Part shown: one piece after another, positions 18,049 to 28,516 of the stretch
Layout: each line of letters starts with the position of its first letter
Numbering within the stretch: position 1 is the first letter of the stretch
Notes under the pieces: generated by a model
Told to the model about the DNA's origin: nothing
The model's database searches: none
The model's input: only the letters and a program-made list of their open reading frames with translations
Assembly: GCF_027925305.1 (NCBI RefSeq)
Contig: NZ_BSDR01000001.1
Coordinates: 1,019,001-1,083,000 of the forward strand
Length of the DNA: 64,000 nucleotides
From: Desulforhabdus amnigena
Lineage (GTDB): Bacteria; Desulfobacterota; Syntrophobacteria; Syntrophobacterales; Syntrophobacteraceae
Direction of reading: 5' to 3'
Program-made: the position numbers and the translations under genes

Positions 18049-18993
18049 ATGAATAAGCCAGGTACTTGGGAAGAATACAGCAACAGATTTATCAACCATT
18101 TGCGTTTCGAACGCGGATTGAGCGATGAGACAATCCGCGCCTATGCCAGTGACCTGAGACAGTTGCAGGAATATTACTTTTCCAGGACGGGAAATGAGGA
18201 CTTGACGCTTTCCGATATATCCGCTGATTTTATCAGGGGATTTCTGGCCTCGATGCATAAACGCCTTGAAAAGACCAGTCAAGCCAGGAAGCTTTCCACA
18301 CTCCGCACTTTTTTCCGCTATCTCGACGATTATGATTTATTTGATGAAAATCCGGCGGATCGGGTAGCCTCACCAAAAACCAAGGCCAAAATTCCATCTT
18401 TTTTGGATGTGGACGATGTGTTTCATTTTCTGGATGCTCTTCAAAAGGCTGCCACAGTCGCGGGCTGTTCGTGGAGACGGGTTCGGAACTGGGCTCTTTT
18501 CGAATGTCTGTACTCCACGGGAATTCGTGTCGGAGAACTGGTGAATCTCGATGAACCCCACGTCGCCTTCGACGGCGGTATGGTGAAAGTAACGGGAAAA
18601 GGATCTAAAGAGCGTGTAGTGCCCATTGGTAAAAAGGCCTTGGTTTCCATAAGGGAATACCTGAACGCTCTGAACCTGCAGTTTCCTGAAGGCTGTGCAC
18701 AGAATCCTGCACTTTTCAAAAATGCCAGGGGGGGCAGACTCACTGCCCGCTCGGTACAGAGGATCCTGCAGATGGAGTTGAAAAAATGCGGGCTATGGCA
18801 GCATCTCAGCCCACATGCGTTGCGCCACACATTCGCAACCCATCTTTTGAATGCCGGCGCGGACTTGCGTGCGATCCAGGAAATGCTTGGGCATTCCAAT
18901 CTTTCCACCACACAGCGCTATACACATGTTCACATGAATCAACTGATGAAAACGTATGACAAGGCACATCCTCGCAGTCGAAAACGTGAGTGA
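18049..18993 (+). CDS. xerC: Tyrosine recombinase XerC
   Basis: 314 residues. N-terminal SAM-like core-binding domain (about 8-95) and C-terminal catalytic domain with Arg ([10 protein letters not shown]), Lys (TGKGSKER), [26 protein letters not shown] including the nucleophilic Tyr. By family it resolves chromosome dimers at dif with XerD. Position directly before hslV-hslU is the conserved housekeeping context, arguing against a mobile-element integrase. No Shine-Dalgarno is obvious, and a TATAAT box ends four bases before the ATG, so the true start or initiation mode is uncertain. Confidence 0.93.
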   Translation: MNKPGTWEEYSNRFINHLRFERGLSDETIRAYASDLRQLQEYYFSRTGNEDLTLSDISADFIRGFLASMHKRLEKTSQARKLSTLRTFFRYLDDYDLFDENPADRVASPKTKAKIPSFLDVDDVFHFLDALQKAATVAGCSWRRVRNWALFECLYSTGIRVGELVNLDEPHVAFDGGMVKVTGKGSKERVVPIGKKALVSIREYLNALNLQFPEGCAQNPALFKNARGGRLTARSVQRILQMELKKCGLWQHLSPHALRHTFATHLLNAGADLRAIQEMLGHSNLSTTQRYTHVHMNQLMKTYDKAHPRSRKRE

Positions 18994-19027
18994 TGCGACA
19001 GAGGCGCCCACAACGCCCTGAAACATT

Positions 19028-19059
19028 ATACTGAACAATCATAATACTGAACAATCATA
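19028..19059 (+). repeat. Perfect tandem duplication of 16 bp
   Basis: ATACTGAACAATCATA occurs twice head to tail (19028-19043, 19044-19059) in the xerC-hslV gap, just before an AAGGGAG ribosome-like site. It looks like a recent slippage event. Confidence 0.8.
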
Positions 19060-19136
19060 AGGGAGTCCGGTTGTGTGACATCAAAGCGACCGCACCTTAT
19101 TTCAATTTCACACCGGAGAAGGGAGCTATTCATATC

Positions 19137-19676
19137 ATGGCTGAAACCATCATGCATGGTACAACGGTTCTTGCCATTCGGAAGGATGGACGCGTGGTTA
19201 TTGCCGGAGACGGTCAGGTGACTTTGGGGGATACCGTAATGAAACATCGAGCTAAAAAAGTCCGAAAGATGTATAATGATCGGATTTTAACGGGATTTGC
19301 CGGAGCTACTGCAGATGCGTTCACTCTTTTCGAAAGATTGGAGGGAAAACTGGAGCAATACAATGGGAATTTGAAACGCGCCGCAGTGGAGCTGGCTAAA
19401 GACTGGCGTATGGATCGAGCCCTTCGACGCCTCGAGGCTCTCCTCATCGCCGCGGATCGCACGGATTGCTTCATATTGAGTGGAACCGGCGACGTAATCG
19501 AACCCGATGATGGTCTGGCTGCAGTGGGTTCCGGTGCTCCATATGCACTGGCAGCAGCAAGGGCATTGAACTTGCATTCACAGCTTTCGGCACGGGAAAT
19601 CGCTGAGGAAGCCATGAAGATTGCAGCATCGATCTGCATATATACCAATACAGAATTTACATTCGAGGAGCTTTAG
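19137..19676 (+). CDS. hslV: ATP-dependent protease subunit HslV
   Basis: Peptidase subunit of the HslUV (ClpQY) protease. The proteolytic N-terminal threonine is in [15 protein letters not shown], followed by AGDGQVTLG and the [10 protein letters not shown] segment typical of the family. I chose the ATG giving [10 protein letters not shown] (GGAGAAGGGAG upstream). An upstream TTG at 19071 also has a well-placed GGGAG but would add a 22-residue unusual propeptide. MHGTT at 19152 is a third option. The stop is four bases before hslU. Confidence 0.93.
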   Translation: MAETIMHGTTVLAIRKDGRVVIAGDGQVTLGDTVMKHRAKKVRKMYNDRILTGFAGATADAFTLFERLEGKLEQYNGNLKRAAVELAKDWRMDRALRRLEALLIAADRTDCFILSGTGDVIEPDDGLAAVGSGAPYALAAARALNLHSQLSAREIAEEAMKIAASICIYTNTEFTFEEL

Positions 19677-19680
19677 TCTT

Positions 19681-21057
19681 ATGCAACAGCCTCTGACACC
19701 TGCGGAAATCGTCCGCGAACTGGACAAATATATCATCGGCCAGCGCGACGCCAAGCGCATGGTTGCCATCGCATTGCGGAACAGGTGGCGACGCCAGCAA
19801 GTACCGGAACATCTTCGAGACGAAATCGCTCCCAAAAACATTATCATGATCGGACCGACAGGTGTTGGCAAAACGGAAATCGCCCGCCGTCTCGCACGCC
19901 TGGCCCAATCCCCCTTTCTGAAGATCGAAGCGAGCAAATTCACCGAGGTGGGATATGTGGGGCGCGATGTGGAATCCATGATTCGCGACCTCATGGAACT
20001 CGCCGTCAGCATGGTGCGCACGGAAGAGATGGATGCGGTCAAGGTCCGGGCCGAGGAGATTACAGAAGAAAAGCTTCTGGACATCCTGCTTCCACCCAAG
20101 AGGCAACCTGAACCCAGAGAGCAGCTTCCCGAACAAAGCGAAGCTCTCAAGGCGGCACAGGAAGAGTCCGAACAAGCGGATTCTACAAGGGAAAAACTGC
20201 GTAAGCTCCTGAGAAAAGGGGCTCTCGACGACCGCTATGTGGACCTGGAGGTCCCGGACCGCAACATGCCCATGGTGGAAATTTTCGCAGGAGCCGGCAT
20301 GGAAGACATGGATTACAACCTTCGTGAAATGTTGGGTTCCATGCTTCCCCGCCGTACCAAGAGGCGAAAAGTAAAAATTCCTGAGGCGAGGGAAATTCTC
20401 ATTCAGGATGAATCACAGCGTTTGATCGACATGGACAAGGTCATCAAGTCCGCCATTGAACGGGTGGAACACTCCGGAATCATCTTTCTGGATGAAATCG
20501 ACAAAATCGCAGGGCGTGAATCCACCAAGGGCCCCGACGTATCCAGGGAAGGCGTACAAAGAGACCTCCTGCCCATCGTGGAAGGTTCCACCGTAACCAC
20601 CAAATATGGAATGGTGCGCACGGATCACATCCTTTTCATTGCTTCCGGCGCCTTTCATATTTCCAAGCCTTCGGATCTCATACCGGAACTTCAGGGACGA
20701 TTCCCTATCAGAGTGGAACTTCAATCCCTCACCAAGGACGACTTCCTCCGTATCCTGAAAGAACCGGAAAATGCTCTCATCGTTCAATACAAATCTCTGC
20801 TGGAGACAGAAGAAGTGAAGCTCATCTTCCAGGACGATGCCATAGAAGAAATTGCTTCCATTGCTTATGAGGTCAACTCGAGGACGGAAAATATCGGTGC
20901 GCGAAGGCTCCACACCATCATGGAAAGACTGCTTTCGGATATTTCATTCAATGCGCCGGATCTCAAGGGACAGGAAATTCCCGTCACTAAAGAGTACGTA
21001 CGGGAAACCCTTCAGGAAATCGTCAAAGACGAAGATTTGAGCCGCTATATTCTTTGA
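19681..21057 (+). CDS. hslU: HslU ATPase/unfoldase subunit
   Basis: 459-residue AAA+ unfoldase that feeds substrates to HslV. Walker [10 protein letters not shown], the GYVGRDVES pore-loop motif, a charged intermediate domain (about residues 110-230), Walker [10 protein letters not shown], and the C-terminal end DLSRYIL that inserts into HslV. Upstream in-frame extension into hslV is rejected; GAGGAG lies 10 bases before the ATG at 19681. It completes the xerC-hslV-hslU cluster. Confidence 0.96.
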   Translation: MQQPLTPAEIVRELDKYIIGQRDAKRMVAIALRNRWRRQQVPEHLRDEIAPKNIIMIGPTGVGKTEIARRLARLAQSPFLKIEASKFTEVGYVGRDVESMIRDLMELAVSMVRTEEMDAVKVRAEEITEEKLLDILLPPKRQPEPREQLPEQSEALKAAQEESEQADSTREKLRKLLRKGALDDRYVDLEVPDRNMPMVEIFAGAGMEDMDYNLREMLGSMLPRRTKRRKVKIPEAREILIQDESQRLIDMDKVIKSAIERVEHSGIIFLDEIDKIAGRESTKGPDVSREGVQRDLLPIVEGSTVTTKYGMVRTDHILFIASGAFHISKPSDLIPELQGRFPIRVELQSLTKDDFLRILKEPENALIVQYKSLLETEEVKLIFQDDAIEEIASIAYEVNSRTENIGARRLHTIMERLLSDISFNAPDLKGQEIPVTKEYVRETLQEIVKDEDLSRYIL

Positions 21058-21124
21058 GCAGCAAATACGAGGGGGAGTCGGCACGTTCCTTTTACCCCCT
21101 TCCCCTTTCGACTGGTTTATAACT

Positions 21125-21234
21125 CGACATTGTCAAATTTCATTTGAACCACGGAGACACGGAGAACACGGAGATTTTATTTGAAAGTCTTTCTCTGTAC
21201 CCTCTGCGCCTCCGTGGTTAATGTGACAATGTCG
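21125..21234. repeat. 110-bp palindromic element with perfect 11-bp ends, upstream of argB
   Basis: CGACATTGTCA (21125-21135) and TGACAATGTCG (21224-21234) are exact reverse complements. Inside, AACCACGGAGACACGGAG and CTCTGCGCCTCCGTGGTT form a second inverted repeat. The element ends 16 bases before the argB ATG, so it makes up the argB leader. Related sequences lie at 4919-4961 and 10848-10935. No clear target duplication is visible. Confidence 0.75.
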
Positions 21235-21250
21235 CAATAAGAGGTGCAGT

Positions 21251-22147
21251 ATGATAGAAAAAGCCAACATCCTGATAGAAGCTCTTCCCTACATCCGCCG
21301 CTTTTATCAGCAGACGGTCGTCATCAAATACGGCGGTCATGCCATGGTGGCCGAAGAGCTCAAAGAGAGCTTCGCGCAGGATATCGTCCTCATGAAATAT
21401 ATCGGCATCCATCCCGTGGTGGTTCACGGCGGGGGGCCTCAAATCGGCCGCATGCTTGAAAGAATAGGCATACAGAGCGACTTTTGTGCGGGAATGCGAG
21501 TCACGGACGCCGATACGATGGATATCGTGGAGATGGTCCTGGCAGGCAAAATCAACAAGGAAATCGTCTCCCTGGTAAATCGCCACGGGGGACAGGCCAT
21601 CGGGCTCAGCGGAAAGGATGGGAAACTCATCGAAGCTCGCAAACATCACGTGTTCCGCTATCAAGGGGACGATCGCCCTCCGGAAATCATAGATATAGGA
21701 CTCGTGGGAGAAGTGCAGCGCATAAACGTCGAAATCCTCGAGGTTCTCGAGAAAAGCAACATCATCCCCATTATCGCCCCAGTGGGAATGGGTGAAAACG
21801 GAGAGACCTACAATATCAACGCAGACCTGGTGGCCGGTCACATTGCCGGCGCATTGAAAGCAAAAAAGCTGATCCTTATGACCGATGTGGCCGGAGTCCT
21901 CAATAAAGAGGGAGAGCTCATCTCCAGCATGACCGTGGCCGAAGCTGCCGATGCACTCCAGGACGAGACCCTGCGTGGGGGCATGATCCCCAAGGTTCAG
22001 TGTTCCATCGACGCCGTGCAGGCGGGAACGAAAAAAGTCCATATCGTGGATGGGCGTATTCCCCATGCGGTTCTTCTCGAAATGTTCACGGACGCCGGCA
22101 TCGGAACTGAAATTTTCAAGAAACGCCCGAAATCCAAAAAAGAGTGA
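21251..22147 (+). CDS. argB: Acetylglutamate kinase
   Basis: Phosphorylates N-acetylglutamate, the second step of arginine synthesis. 298 residues with [10 protein letters not shown] near the N terminus, VHGGGPQIG, the substrate-binding NINAD-type segment ([32 protein letters not shown]) and GGMIPKVQ. An AAGAGGTG ribosome site follows the palindromic element. It is first of argB-D-F-G-H; argA/argJ and argC are not in the window. The N-terminal helix typical of arginine-inhibited hexameric enzymes is suggested by [18 protein letters not shown]. Confidence 0.96.
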   Translation: MIEKANILIEALPYIRRFYQQTVVIKYGGHAMVAEELKESFAQDIVLMKYIGIHPVVVHGGGPQIGRMLERIGIQSDFCAGMRVTDADTMDIVEMVLAGKINKEIVSLVNRHGGQAIGLSGKDGKLIEARKHHVFRYQGDDRPPEIIDIGLVGEVQRINVEILEVLEKSNIIPIIAPVGMGENGETYNINADLVAGHIAGALKAKKLILMTDVAGVLNKEGELISSMTVAEAADALQDETLRGGMIPKVQCSIDAVQAGTKKVHIVDGRIPHAVLLEMFTDAGIGTEIFKKRPKSKKE

Positions 22148-22271
22148 ACCCGACGGGCAAAGGCATCCCCTGCCGTTCCTCTCCTATTCGAAAGAACAAG
22201 AGAGATAGAAACGGTTTTTCACAAGGGGCGGCGGACTTCTGCCGGGATATGCAAGGTATTTTAGAAAAAAG

Positions 22272-22303
22272 AAGGCAATCTCGACGATCGAGATGATTTG
22301 CCT
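22272..22303 (+). other. Strong hairpin in the argB-argD spacer
   Basis: ATCTCGA/TCGAGAT form a perfect 7-bp stem around CGA, extended outward by AGGCAA/TTGCCT across a short bulge. It ends 24 bases before the argD start, just upstream of AAGGAG. It could protect or fold the leader; no T-run follows, so it is not a terminator. Confidence 0.5.
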
Positions 22304-22326
22304 GAAAGCTGACAAGGAGCGTTCGA

Positions 22327-23517
22327 ATGGAAAATGTGCAGTTGGCCTGTCAGGAGCACATTTGTGGCACATATGCGAGGCTCCCCGTGGTTTTCGTTCG
22401 CGGAGAGGGATGTAAACTGTGGGACGATCAGGGCAAGGAATATCTGGATTTCCTGGCGGGAATCGCCGTGTGCAATCTTGGTCACGCCCACTCCGAACTG
22501 GCGGATGTACTGTGTGAACAGGCCAGGACCTTGATTCATGTTTCCAATCTTTTTTACACGACTCCGCAGGTGCACCTGGCGGCGGAATTGACACGCCTTT
22601 CTTTTGCGGATAAGGTGTTTTTTTCCAACAGTGGAGCCGAAGCCAACGAAGCGGCCATAAAACTTGCCCGAAAGTACAGCAAAGACAAATACGGATTGGG
22701 CCGTTTCCATATCATTACCATGAAGAATTCCTTTCATGGCAGGACCTTGGCCACGCTTTCCGCAACGGGACAGGAAAAAGTGCACAAGGGGTTTGAACCC
22801 CTTGTAGAAGGTTTTTCGTTTGTGGATTTCAATTCCATTTCCGCTGTGGAAGCCGCCATAACGAAACAGACGTGTGCCGTCATGGTGGAACCCATACAGG
22901 GCGAGGGAGGCGTCAACATACCCGATCACGGGTATTTGAAAGAACTCAAAACCCTTTGCCGCCGTCACGATCTCTTGCTCCTGTTCGATGAAGTACAGGT
23001 GGGAATGGGTAGAACCGGCACCCTGTTTGCCTATGAGCAGGAAGACGTGACACCGGATATTATGACCCTGGCCAAAGCGTTGGGAAACGGGCTTCCCATT
23101 GGAGCGATGCTGACCACCAATGAGGTGGCCGCAGCTTTTGTGCCCGGCAGCCATGCGACCACTTTCGGCGGTACCCCGCTGGTAACATCCGTGGCATTGA
23201 AAGCGCTGCAGTTGATTGCCCGTCCAGCCTTTCTCGAACACGTAAGGCAAACGGGAAAATACTTTGCAGATCGCCTGGAAGAGCTGCAAAAACGACACTC
23301 CCTCATTCGCGCAGTTCGCGCCAGAGGACTCATGGTTGGATTGGAACTGACCATGCCGGGTCAAAAGGTCGTGGAGAAGCTCCTGAATAAGGGATTCATC
23401 ATCAACTGTACACATGACACGGTGCTTCGATTTGTTCCGCCATTGATCGTAACGCATTCGGAAATTGATCGTCTCATCCAGGTGCTGGATGAAGTTCTCA
23501 AAGAGGAGACTGAATGA
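22327..23517 (+). CDS. argD: Acetylornithine aminotransferase
   Basis: PLP class III transaminase making N-acetylornithine from the semialdehyde and glutamate. 396 residues. Seen: FSNSGAEANEAAIKLARKY, KNSFHGRTLATLSATGQ, LLLFDEVQVGMGRTG and the PLP-lysine segment TLAKALGNGLPIGAM. AAGGAG precedes the ATG. The stop overlaps the argF start (ATGA). As in many bacteria it could also act on succinyl-diaminopimelate, but the LL-DAP aminotransferase at 32.6 kb makes that unnecessary here. Confidence 0.95.
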   Translation: MENVQLACQEHICGTYARLPVVFVRGEGCKLWDDQGKEYLDFLAGIAVCNLGHAHSELADVLCEQARTLIHVSNLFYTTPQVHLAAELTRLSFADKVFFSNSGAEANEAAIKLARKYSKDKYGLGRFHIITMKNSFHGRTLATLSATGQEKVHKGFEPLVEGFSFVDFNSISAVEAAITKQTCAVMVEPIQGEGGVNIPDHGYLKELKTLCRRHDLLLLFDEVQVGMGRTGTLFAYEQEDVTPDIMTLAKALGNGLPIGAMLTTNEVAAAFVPGSHATTFGGTPLVTSVALKALQLIARPAFLEHVRQTGKYFADRLEELQKRHSLIRAVRARGLMVGLELTMPGQKVVEKLLNKGFIINCTHDTVLRFVPPLIVTHSEIDRLIQVLDEVLKEETE

Positions 23518-24434
23518 AGCGTGACTTGCTAACTATCCGGGATCTTTCTCCCGAAGAGATCCTCTATCTGATTTCCCGTGCTGCAGAACTGAAAGCAAAA
23601 TGGGCTCAAGGGACCTTTCAGCCAACTCTGACAGGAAAAATTCTCGGGCTTATTTTTGTCAAGCCTTCCACGCGTACTCGCGTCTCTTTCGAGGCTGCCA
23701 TGTACCGTTTGGGGGGACAATGCATTTTCATGACGGCCAAGGACAGTCAGATTTCCCGTCAGGAACCCCTGGCGGATACCGCTCGAGTGATGTCGCGCTA
23801 TGTCGATGCTCTTGCAATACGCACCTACGCTCATTCGGACGTGGAAGAACTGGCCCGTTTTTCTTCTATTCCCGTCATCAATGCCCTCACGGATCTTTTC
23901 CATCCCTGCCAGATATTGAGCGATCTCCTGACCATCAAGGAAAAACGTGGGAACCTTAACAACTTATGCGTTGCATGGGTGGGAGACGGAAACAATGTCG
24001 CCCATTCGTGGATCAACGCGGCTGCGTTGCTTGGTTTTACTCTCTACCTGGCCTGTCCCAAGGGTTATGAACCGGACAGCAAAATTTTGGAATGGGGACG
24101 TCGAGAAGGCAAAGGGAAAATTCATCTGGTGGATGATCCCCGAAAGGCGGTGGCAACGGCCGATGTGCTCTACACGGATGTCTGGGCCAGCATGGGGCAG
24201 GAAGGCGAAGCGGAGACTCGCAAAGAAGTGTTCCGCCCCTTCCAGATCAATGAAAGCCTTCTGGCAGCGGCTCCATCTCATGCTTTGGTCTTGCACTGTC
24301 TGCCCGCTCACCGGGGCGAAGAAATTACGGATGAGGTGATGGAAGGTCCACAGTCCGTCGTTTTTGATCAGGCGGAAAATCGCCTCCATCTGCAAATGGC
24401 TTTACTGGATTGGTTGGTATCGGGGAATAAATAG
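23514..24434 (+). CDS. argF: Ornithine carbamoyltransferase
   Basis: Joins ornithine and carbamoyl phosphate to form citrulline. 306 residues with the carbamoyl-phosphate loop KPSTRTRVSFE, HPCQILSDLLT, and the ornithine-side motifs VWASMGQ and HCLPAHRGEEITDE. It overlaps argD by four bases, indicating translational coupling. The biosynthetic context favours the anabolic enzyme, although a carbamate kinase gene lies elsewhere in the window at 47.4 kb. Confidence 0.96.
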   Translation: MKRDLLTIRDLSPEEILYLISRAAELKAKWAQGTFQPTLTGKILGLIFVKPSTRTRVSFEAAMYRLGGQCIFMTAKDSQISRQEPLADTARVMSRYVDALAIRTYAHSDVEELARFSSIPVINALTDLFHPCQILSDLLTIKEKRGNLNNLCVAWVGDGNNVAHSWINAAALLGFTLYLACPKGYEPDSKILEWGRREGKGKIHLVDDPRKAVATADVLYTDVWASMGQEGEAETRKEVFRPFQINESLLAAAPSHALVLHCLPAHRGEEITDEVMEGPQSVVFDQAENRLHLQMALLDWLVSGNK

Positions 24435-24568
24435 CTGCATATCGTTCGGAATCAAAAAGGATTGCATTTCGCGCCGGCATCGCGCCATTCGACAGCATCG
24501 CAAGATCAATCGAGCTGTAAATCGCCTCTGGCGGCGGATGGTGGGTATCAAAGGAGAGATCTGGGATT

Positions 24569-25783
24569 ATGAAGGTTCAAAAGGTTGTTTTGGCATATTC
24601 CGGTGGTTTGGACACCTCAATCATTCTGAAGTGGCTGATCGAAACTTATGATTGTGAAGTGATCGCTTTTGCTGCAGACCTCGGACAAGCCGAAGAACTG
24701 TCGGGACTTGAAGCCAAGGCCATTGCTACAGGGGCGGTCAAAGCCCGCATCGAGGACTTGCGCGAAGAATTCGTCCGAGACTTCGTCTTTCCCGCTTTTC
24801 GGGCCAATGCCATTTATGAAGGTCAGTATTTGCTGGGAACGTCTATTGCCCGACCGCTCATTGCCAAAAAGCAAATTCAAATCGCAGAAGAGGAAGGCGC
24901 CGATGCCGTGAGTCACGGGGCAACAGGTAAGGGCAACGACCAGGTCCGTTTTGAACTGGCCTACATGGCATTGAACCCGGGCATCAAGGTGATCGCCCCA
25001 TGGCGCGAGTGGGATTTAAGGTCCCGCAACGCCCTCATTGCATTTGCAAAAAAGCGCGGAATTCCCGTGCCCGTTACTCAGGAAAAGCCTTACAGTTCGG
25101 ACCGGAATCTTCTGCACATCAGCTATGAAGGAGGAATTCTGGAAGATCCCTGGCTGGAGCCCGACCCAAAGATGTTCACCCTTACGACGAGTCCCGAAGA
25201 TGCCCCTGACACTCCGGAGGTCATTGAAATCGAGTTCGAAAGGGGAAATCCGGTGGCCATTGACGGGGAACGTTTGAGTCCGGCCGACCTCCTGGCACGG
25301 TTGAACACTCTGGGTGGAAAACACGGAATAGGCAGGGTCGATCTCGTGGAAAGTCGGTTTGTGGGGATGAAGTCGCGAGGAGTTTACGAGACGCCCGGCG
25401 GCACCATCATGCGCACGGCTCATCAGGCCGTTGAATCCATCACCATGGACCGCGAAGTCATGTACATTCGGGATTCTCTCATTCCTCAATATTCGCGGCT
25501 CATTTACAATGGGTTCTGGTATTCGCCCGAAATGCGGGTTCTTCAGAACACCATCGACCTGACCCAGGAAAACGTCTCCGGCACGGCGAGAGTAAGACTG
25601 TACAAGGGCACCTGCCGGGTAACCGGGCGCAAGTCGGACTACTCCCTTTATCAGCCGAGTTTTGCAACTTTCGAAGAGGATGACGTATATCAACAAAACG
25701 ACGCCACGGGGTTTATCCGACTGAATGGTCTGCGGCTCCGCATCGAGTCTCTCGTAAGAAAACAGATGAATAGTGCTCAATAA
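24569..25783 (+). CDS. argG: Argininosuccinate synthase
   Basis: ATP-dependent ligation of citrulline and aspartate. 404 residues. P-loop-like AYSGGLDTS at the N terminus, [15 protein letters not shown], the [12 protein letters not shown] stretch and the C-terminal helix are all intact. The 134-base gap after argF contains no gene. AAAGGAGAG lies about 12 bases before the ATG. Confidence 0.97.
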   Translation: MKVQKVVLAYSGGLDTSIILKWLIETYDCEVIAFAADLGQAEELSGLEAKAIATGAVKARIEDLREEFVRDFVFPAFRANAIYEGQYLLGTSIARPLIAKKQIQIAEEEGADAVSHGATGKGNDQVRFELAYMALNPGIKVIAPWREWDLRSRNALIAFAKKRGIPVPVTQEKPYSSDRNLLHISYEGGILEDPWLEPDPKMFTLTTSPEDAPDTPEVIEIEFERGNPVAIDGERLSPADLLARLNTLGGKHGIGRVDLVESRFVGMKSRGVYETPGGTIMRTAHQAVESITMDREVMYIRDSLIPQYSRLIYNGFWYSPEMRVLQNTIDLTQENVSGTARVRLYKGTCRVTGRKSDYSLYQPSFATFEEDDVYQQNDATGFIRLNGLRLRIESLVRKQMNSAQ

Positions 25784-25892
25784 GGAATTTAAAAGAACTT
25801 ACATGAAATTTGCTTCCGAAGGTTCACGCCTTTGTCTTCACCTGTGTGGATCTTCAACCCCACCGGCACTATTGTGACAGGGAGAATCCTAT

Positions 25893-27293
25893 ATGGCTGA
25901 AAAGCTCTGGCAGGGCCGTTTCGAACAACCCACAGACAAGCAGGTGGAAGAATATACGGCTTCCATACACTTCGACAGCAGACTGTATCGATACGACATC
26001 GAAGGAAGCATCGCCCATTGCAGAATGCTTGGGGAGTGCAACATCATCCCCCATGAGGATGCATCCCTCATTGTGGAAGCCCTAGGGCAGATTCTTCGAG
26101 AAATAGAACGGGGTCAGCTCGATCTTTCGTCGTCTCAGGAAGATATCCACATGGCGATCGAGCAGAAATTGACTCAGAAAATCGGAGATGTCGGCGGCAA
26201 ACTGCATACAGCGAGAAGCAGGAACGACCAGATTTGTCTGGACATGCGTCTTTACATGCGGGACGTGATTCTTCAGTGCCGGAGTTTGCTGCTGGATGTG
26301 CAAAAGTCCTTTGTCGATGTCGCCGAACAAAACCTCGGTGTCACCATGCCGGGATATACTCACATGCAGCACGCGCAGCCCGTTTTGCTCTCTCATCATA
26401 TGATGGCATATTACGAAATGTTCCATCGAGATGATGAAAGGCTGCAGGACTGCTACAAACGGACCAATGTGCTTCCCCTGGGCAGTGCGGCCCTGGCTGG
26501 AACAACTTTTCCCATAGACATGGAATGGACGGCCAGATACCTCAAGTTTCCGCGTGTGGTTTCCAACAGCATGGATGCGGTCAGCGACCGGGACTATCTC
26601 ATCGAATTCAATGCAGCGGCAGCCATTCTCATGATGCACATCAGTCGTCTTGCGGAAGAGCTCATTTTGTGGTCCACCACGGAATTTGCCTTCATCGAGA
26701 TCAGCGACGCTTTCTGTACCGGCTCCAGTATCATGCCGCAGAAGAAGAATCCCGATGTTCCCGAACTGATGCGCGGAAAAACCGCTCGAGTTTACGGCAA
26801 CCTCATGGCCTTATTGACCCTCACCAAGGCGCTGCCCCTCGCCTACAACCGGGACCTTCAGGAAGACAAGGAACCCGTGTTCGACACCGTGGACACGGTC
26901 ATGAGCACTCTGCGCCTCCTTGCAAAACTCCTCCCGGAAATTCGTTTCAATGCAGAACGTATGGCAAAAATGGCCAAAGAGGGTTTTACACTTGCGACAG
27001 ACCTGGCCGATTATCTGGTCCGCAAAGGTATCCCTTTCCGCAAGGCGCACCACATTGTGGGGCAAATCGTTCAACACTGCATTCATGATGGAAAAGAACT
27101 CGAAGAATGCAGCCTGGAAGAATTGAAAGGTTTCCATAAGGTCTTTGATTCAGACGTATACCCGTTTCTCGAAATGGCCGCCGTTGTGGACCGTAGAACA
27201 TCTCTTGGCGGAACCGCATCCTCTCGGGTCCGAGAGGCCATAACCCGGGCCCGTGCGGAAATTGAAACCAAAGAAAGAACATTGAAATCTTGA
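25893..27293 (+). CDS. argH: Argininosuccinate lyase
   Basis: Splits argininosuccinate into arginine and fumarate. 466 residues with TARSRNDQ, the catalytic His region [10 protein letters not shown] and the superfamily signature [12 protein letters not shown] with the catalytic serine. AGGGAGAATCC serves as ribosome site. The 13-base gap to the next lipoprotein gene suggests the transcript continues into the lysine genes. Confidence 0.97.
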   Translation: MAEKLWQGRFEQPTDKQVEEYTASIHFDSRLYRYDIEGSIAHCRMLGECNIIPHEDASLIVEALGQILREIERGQLDLSSSQEDIHMAIEQKLTQKIGDVGGKLHTARSRNDQICLDMRLYMRDVILQCRSLLLDVQKSFVDVAEQNLGVTMPGYTHMQHAQPVLLSHHMMAYYEMFHRDDERLQDCYKRTNVLPLGSAALAGTTFPIDMEWTARYLKFPRVVSNSMDAVSDRDYLIEFNAAAAILMMHISRLAEELILWSTTEFAFIEISDAFCTGSSIMPQKKNPDVPELMRGKTARVYGNLMALLTLTKALPLAYNRDLQEDKEPVFDTVDTVMSTLRLLAKLLPEIRFNAERMAKMAKEGFTLATDLADYLVRKGIPFRKAHHIVGQIVQHCIHDGKELEECSLEELKGFHKVFDSDVYPFLEMAAVVDRRTSLGGTASSRVREAITRARAEIETKERTLKS

Positions 27294-27306
27294 TTTCATT
27301 CTGGAT

Positions 27307-28407
27307 ATGAGACGCATGAATATACGGATTTGCTTCATTGCCCGCTCTCCATATTTTACAGGCCTGCTGCCGTTCCTTTTGCTGGGAACCCTGCTTTCGG
27401 GTTGTGGGAAAAAATCATTTCCAAAACCGGTCACACAGGAACTTCCACCCCAAATTCAAGATCTCCGGGTACAGGTTCAACCCAAAGGGGTCGAACTCAG
27501 TTGGTCTCTCCCGGATCAGATAAAATCGAATCCGCAAGGCTCCGGCTATCGCTTCGCCATTTTGAGATCCGAACTCGCGTGGGAAAATCGCAGTTGTGTG
27601 GACTGTCCCCCTTCCAACCAGCAGGAGATCCAACGCATCGATCCTGCCTTTCCCCAATCCGCATCCATAGACTCAAACAGGATAGTATGGGTGGATACGG
27701 CTGTATCCCCCCACCATGCCTATCGTTATCAAGTGATTGTTCAGAATGAGAAAGGACGTCCAGTAACATTTTCCAATATACTGACAGCCAAAGTCATCAC
27801 GCCTCCGGAGGGCATCAAAAAACTTGGAGCATCACGGGATCCTCAGGGAATTCTTCTTGGATGGAAAGCATCCAATAAAGATCAAAAGGGCAAAAAACTC
27901 TCTGGCGACCTGCAATACACAATCGAGCGGCATGCACCCAATGGGAGCTGGGAAGTGATTTCTCAGGTCCCCATCAAAGCGCAAAATTTCTTGGATTCGG
28001 CTGTAGCCTCGAATCAAAGTTATGACTACCGCGTCACACCCTTCGTAGTTTTCGAGGAAACAAGAGTTCTTGGGGAGCCGGCTGTCATCCAGAATGTTCT
28101 GGCACCTGAAGCTCTTCCGCCGCCACCGCCCGGTACCGTTTGGGTGATTCCCGCCAAGGGAGCGCTGGAAGTTCAATGGACACCGAGTGATGGGAAAGTC
28201 GGCGGTTATTATGTTTACAGAAAAGAAGGCAAAGAAATCATCCGTTTGACGGAAACTCCCGTCAAGAATCCTCCATACGTGGATCGCTCGGTGAAACCCA
28301 ACGCTGTCTATTTTTACGCGGTATCCTCCGTCAGCGCTCCGCCCGAACAGCGTGAAGGGCTTTTGTCCAAGTGGGCGGAAATTAGAAATCTTATCTTCCA
28401 GCAATAA
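27307..28407 (+). CDS. FN3-domain lipoprotein
   Basis: 366 residues with a signal peptide and lipobox LLSGC, so probably an outer-membrane or periplasmic lipoprotein. Three fibronectin type III-like beta domains follow: segments such as VELSWSLPDQ, GILLGWKASNKD and LEVQWTPSDGKVGGYYVYRKEG repeat the W...Y.Y pattern. Function unknown. It sits between argH and lysA, a position where a lipoprotein is often seen (compare the small LptM/YifL lipoprotein near lysA in enterobacteria, which is not homologous in size). Confidence 0.78.
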   Translation: MRRMNIRICFIARSPYFTGLLPFLLLGTLLSGCGKKSFPKPVTQELPPQIQDLRVQVQPKGVELSWSLPDQIKSNPQGSGYRFAILRSELAWENRSCVDCPPSNQQEIQRIDPAFPQSASIDSNRIVWVDTAVSPHHAYRYQVIVQNEKGRPVTFSNILTAKVITPPEGIKKLGASRDPQGILLGWKASNKDQKGKKLSGDLQYTIERHAPNGSWEVISQVPIKAQNFLDSAVASNQSYDYRVTPFVVFEETRVLGEPAVIQNVLAPEALPPPPPGTVWVIPAKGALEVQWTPSDGKVGGYYVYRKEGKEIIRLTETPVKNPPYVDRSVKPNAVYFYAVSSVSAPPEQREGLLSKWAEIRNLIFQQ

Positions 28408-28516
28408 GCAGGAATAGCCGTTATAGGTCTGGGAACAAAGGGGATTCATCCCTGCAGGGCGTGGTTGTTTTCCTATCGAACCAATGCTCAGCCGAACCGA
28501 AAGAAAGTAGACTGTC

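Noticed and set aside
18049-18993. Tyrosine recombinase as sign of an integrated element
   Set aside because: Its context with hslV-hslU and its length fit housekeeping XerC; no attachment sites or phage genes nearby.
19071-19136. TTG start for hslV at 19071
   Set aside because: The ribosome-like site is good, but it would place 20 or more extra residues before the catalytic threonine, unlike the family. Kept as an alternative.
25803-25880. 24-codon frame between argG and argH as a possible leader peptide
   Set aside because: No arginine-rich stretch, no ribosome site or terminator-antiterminator pair, so attenuation is not supported.
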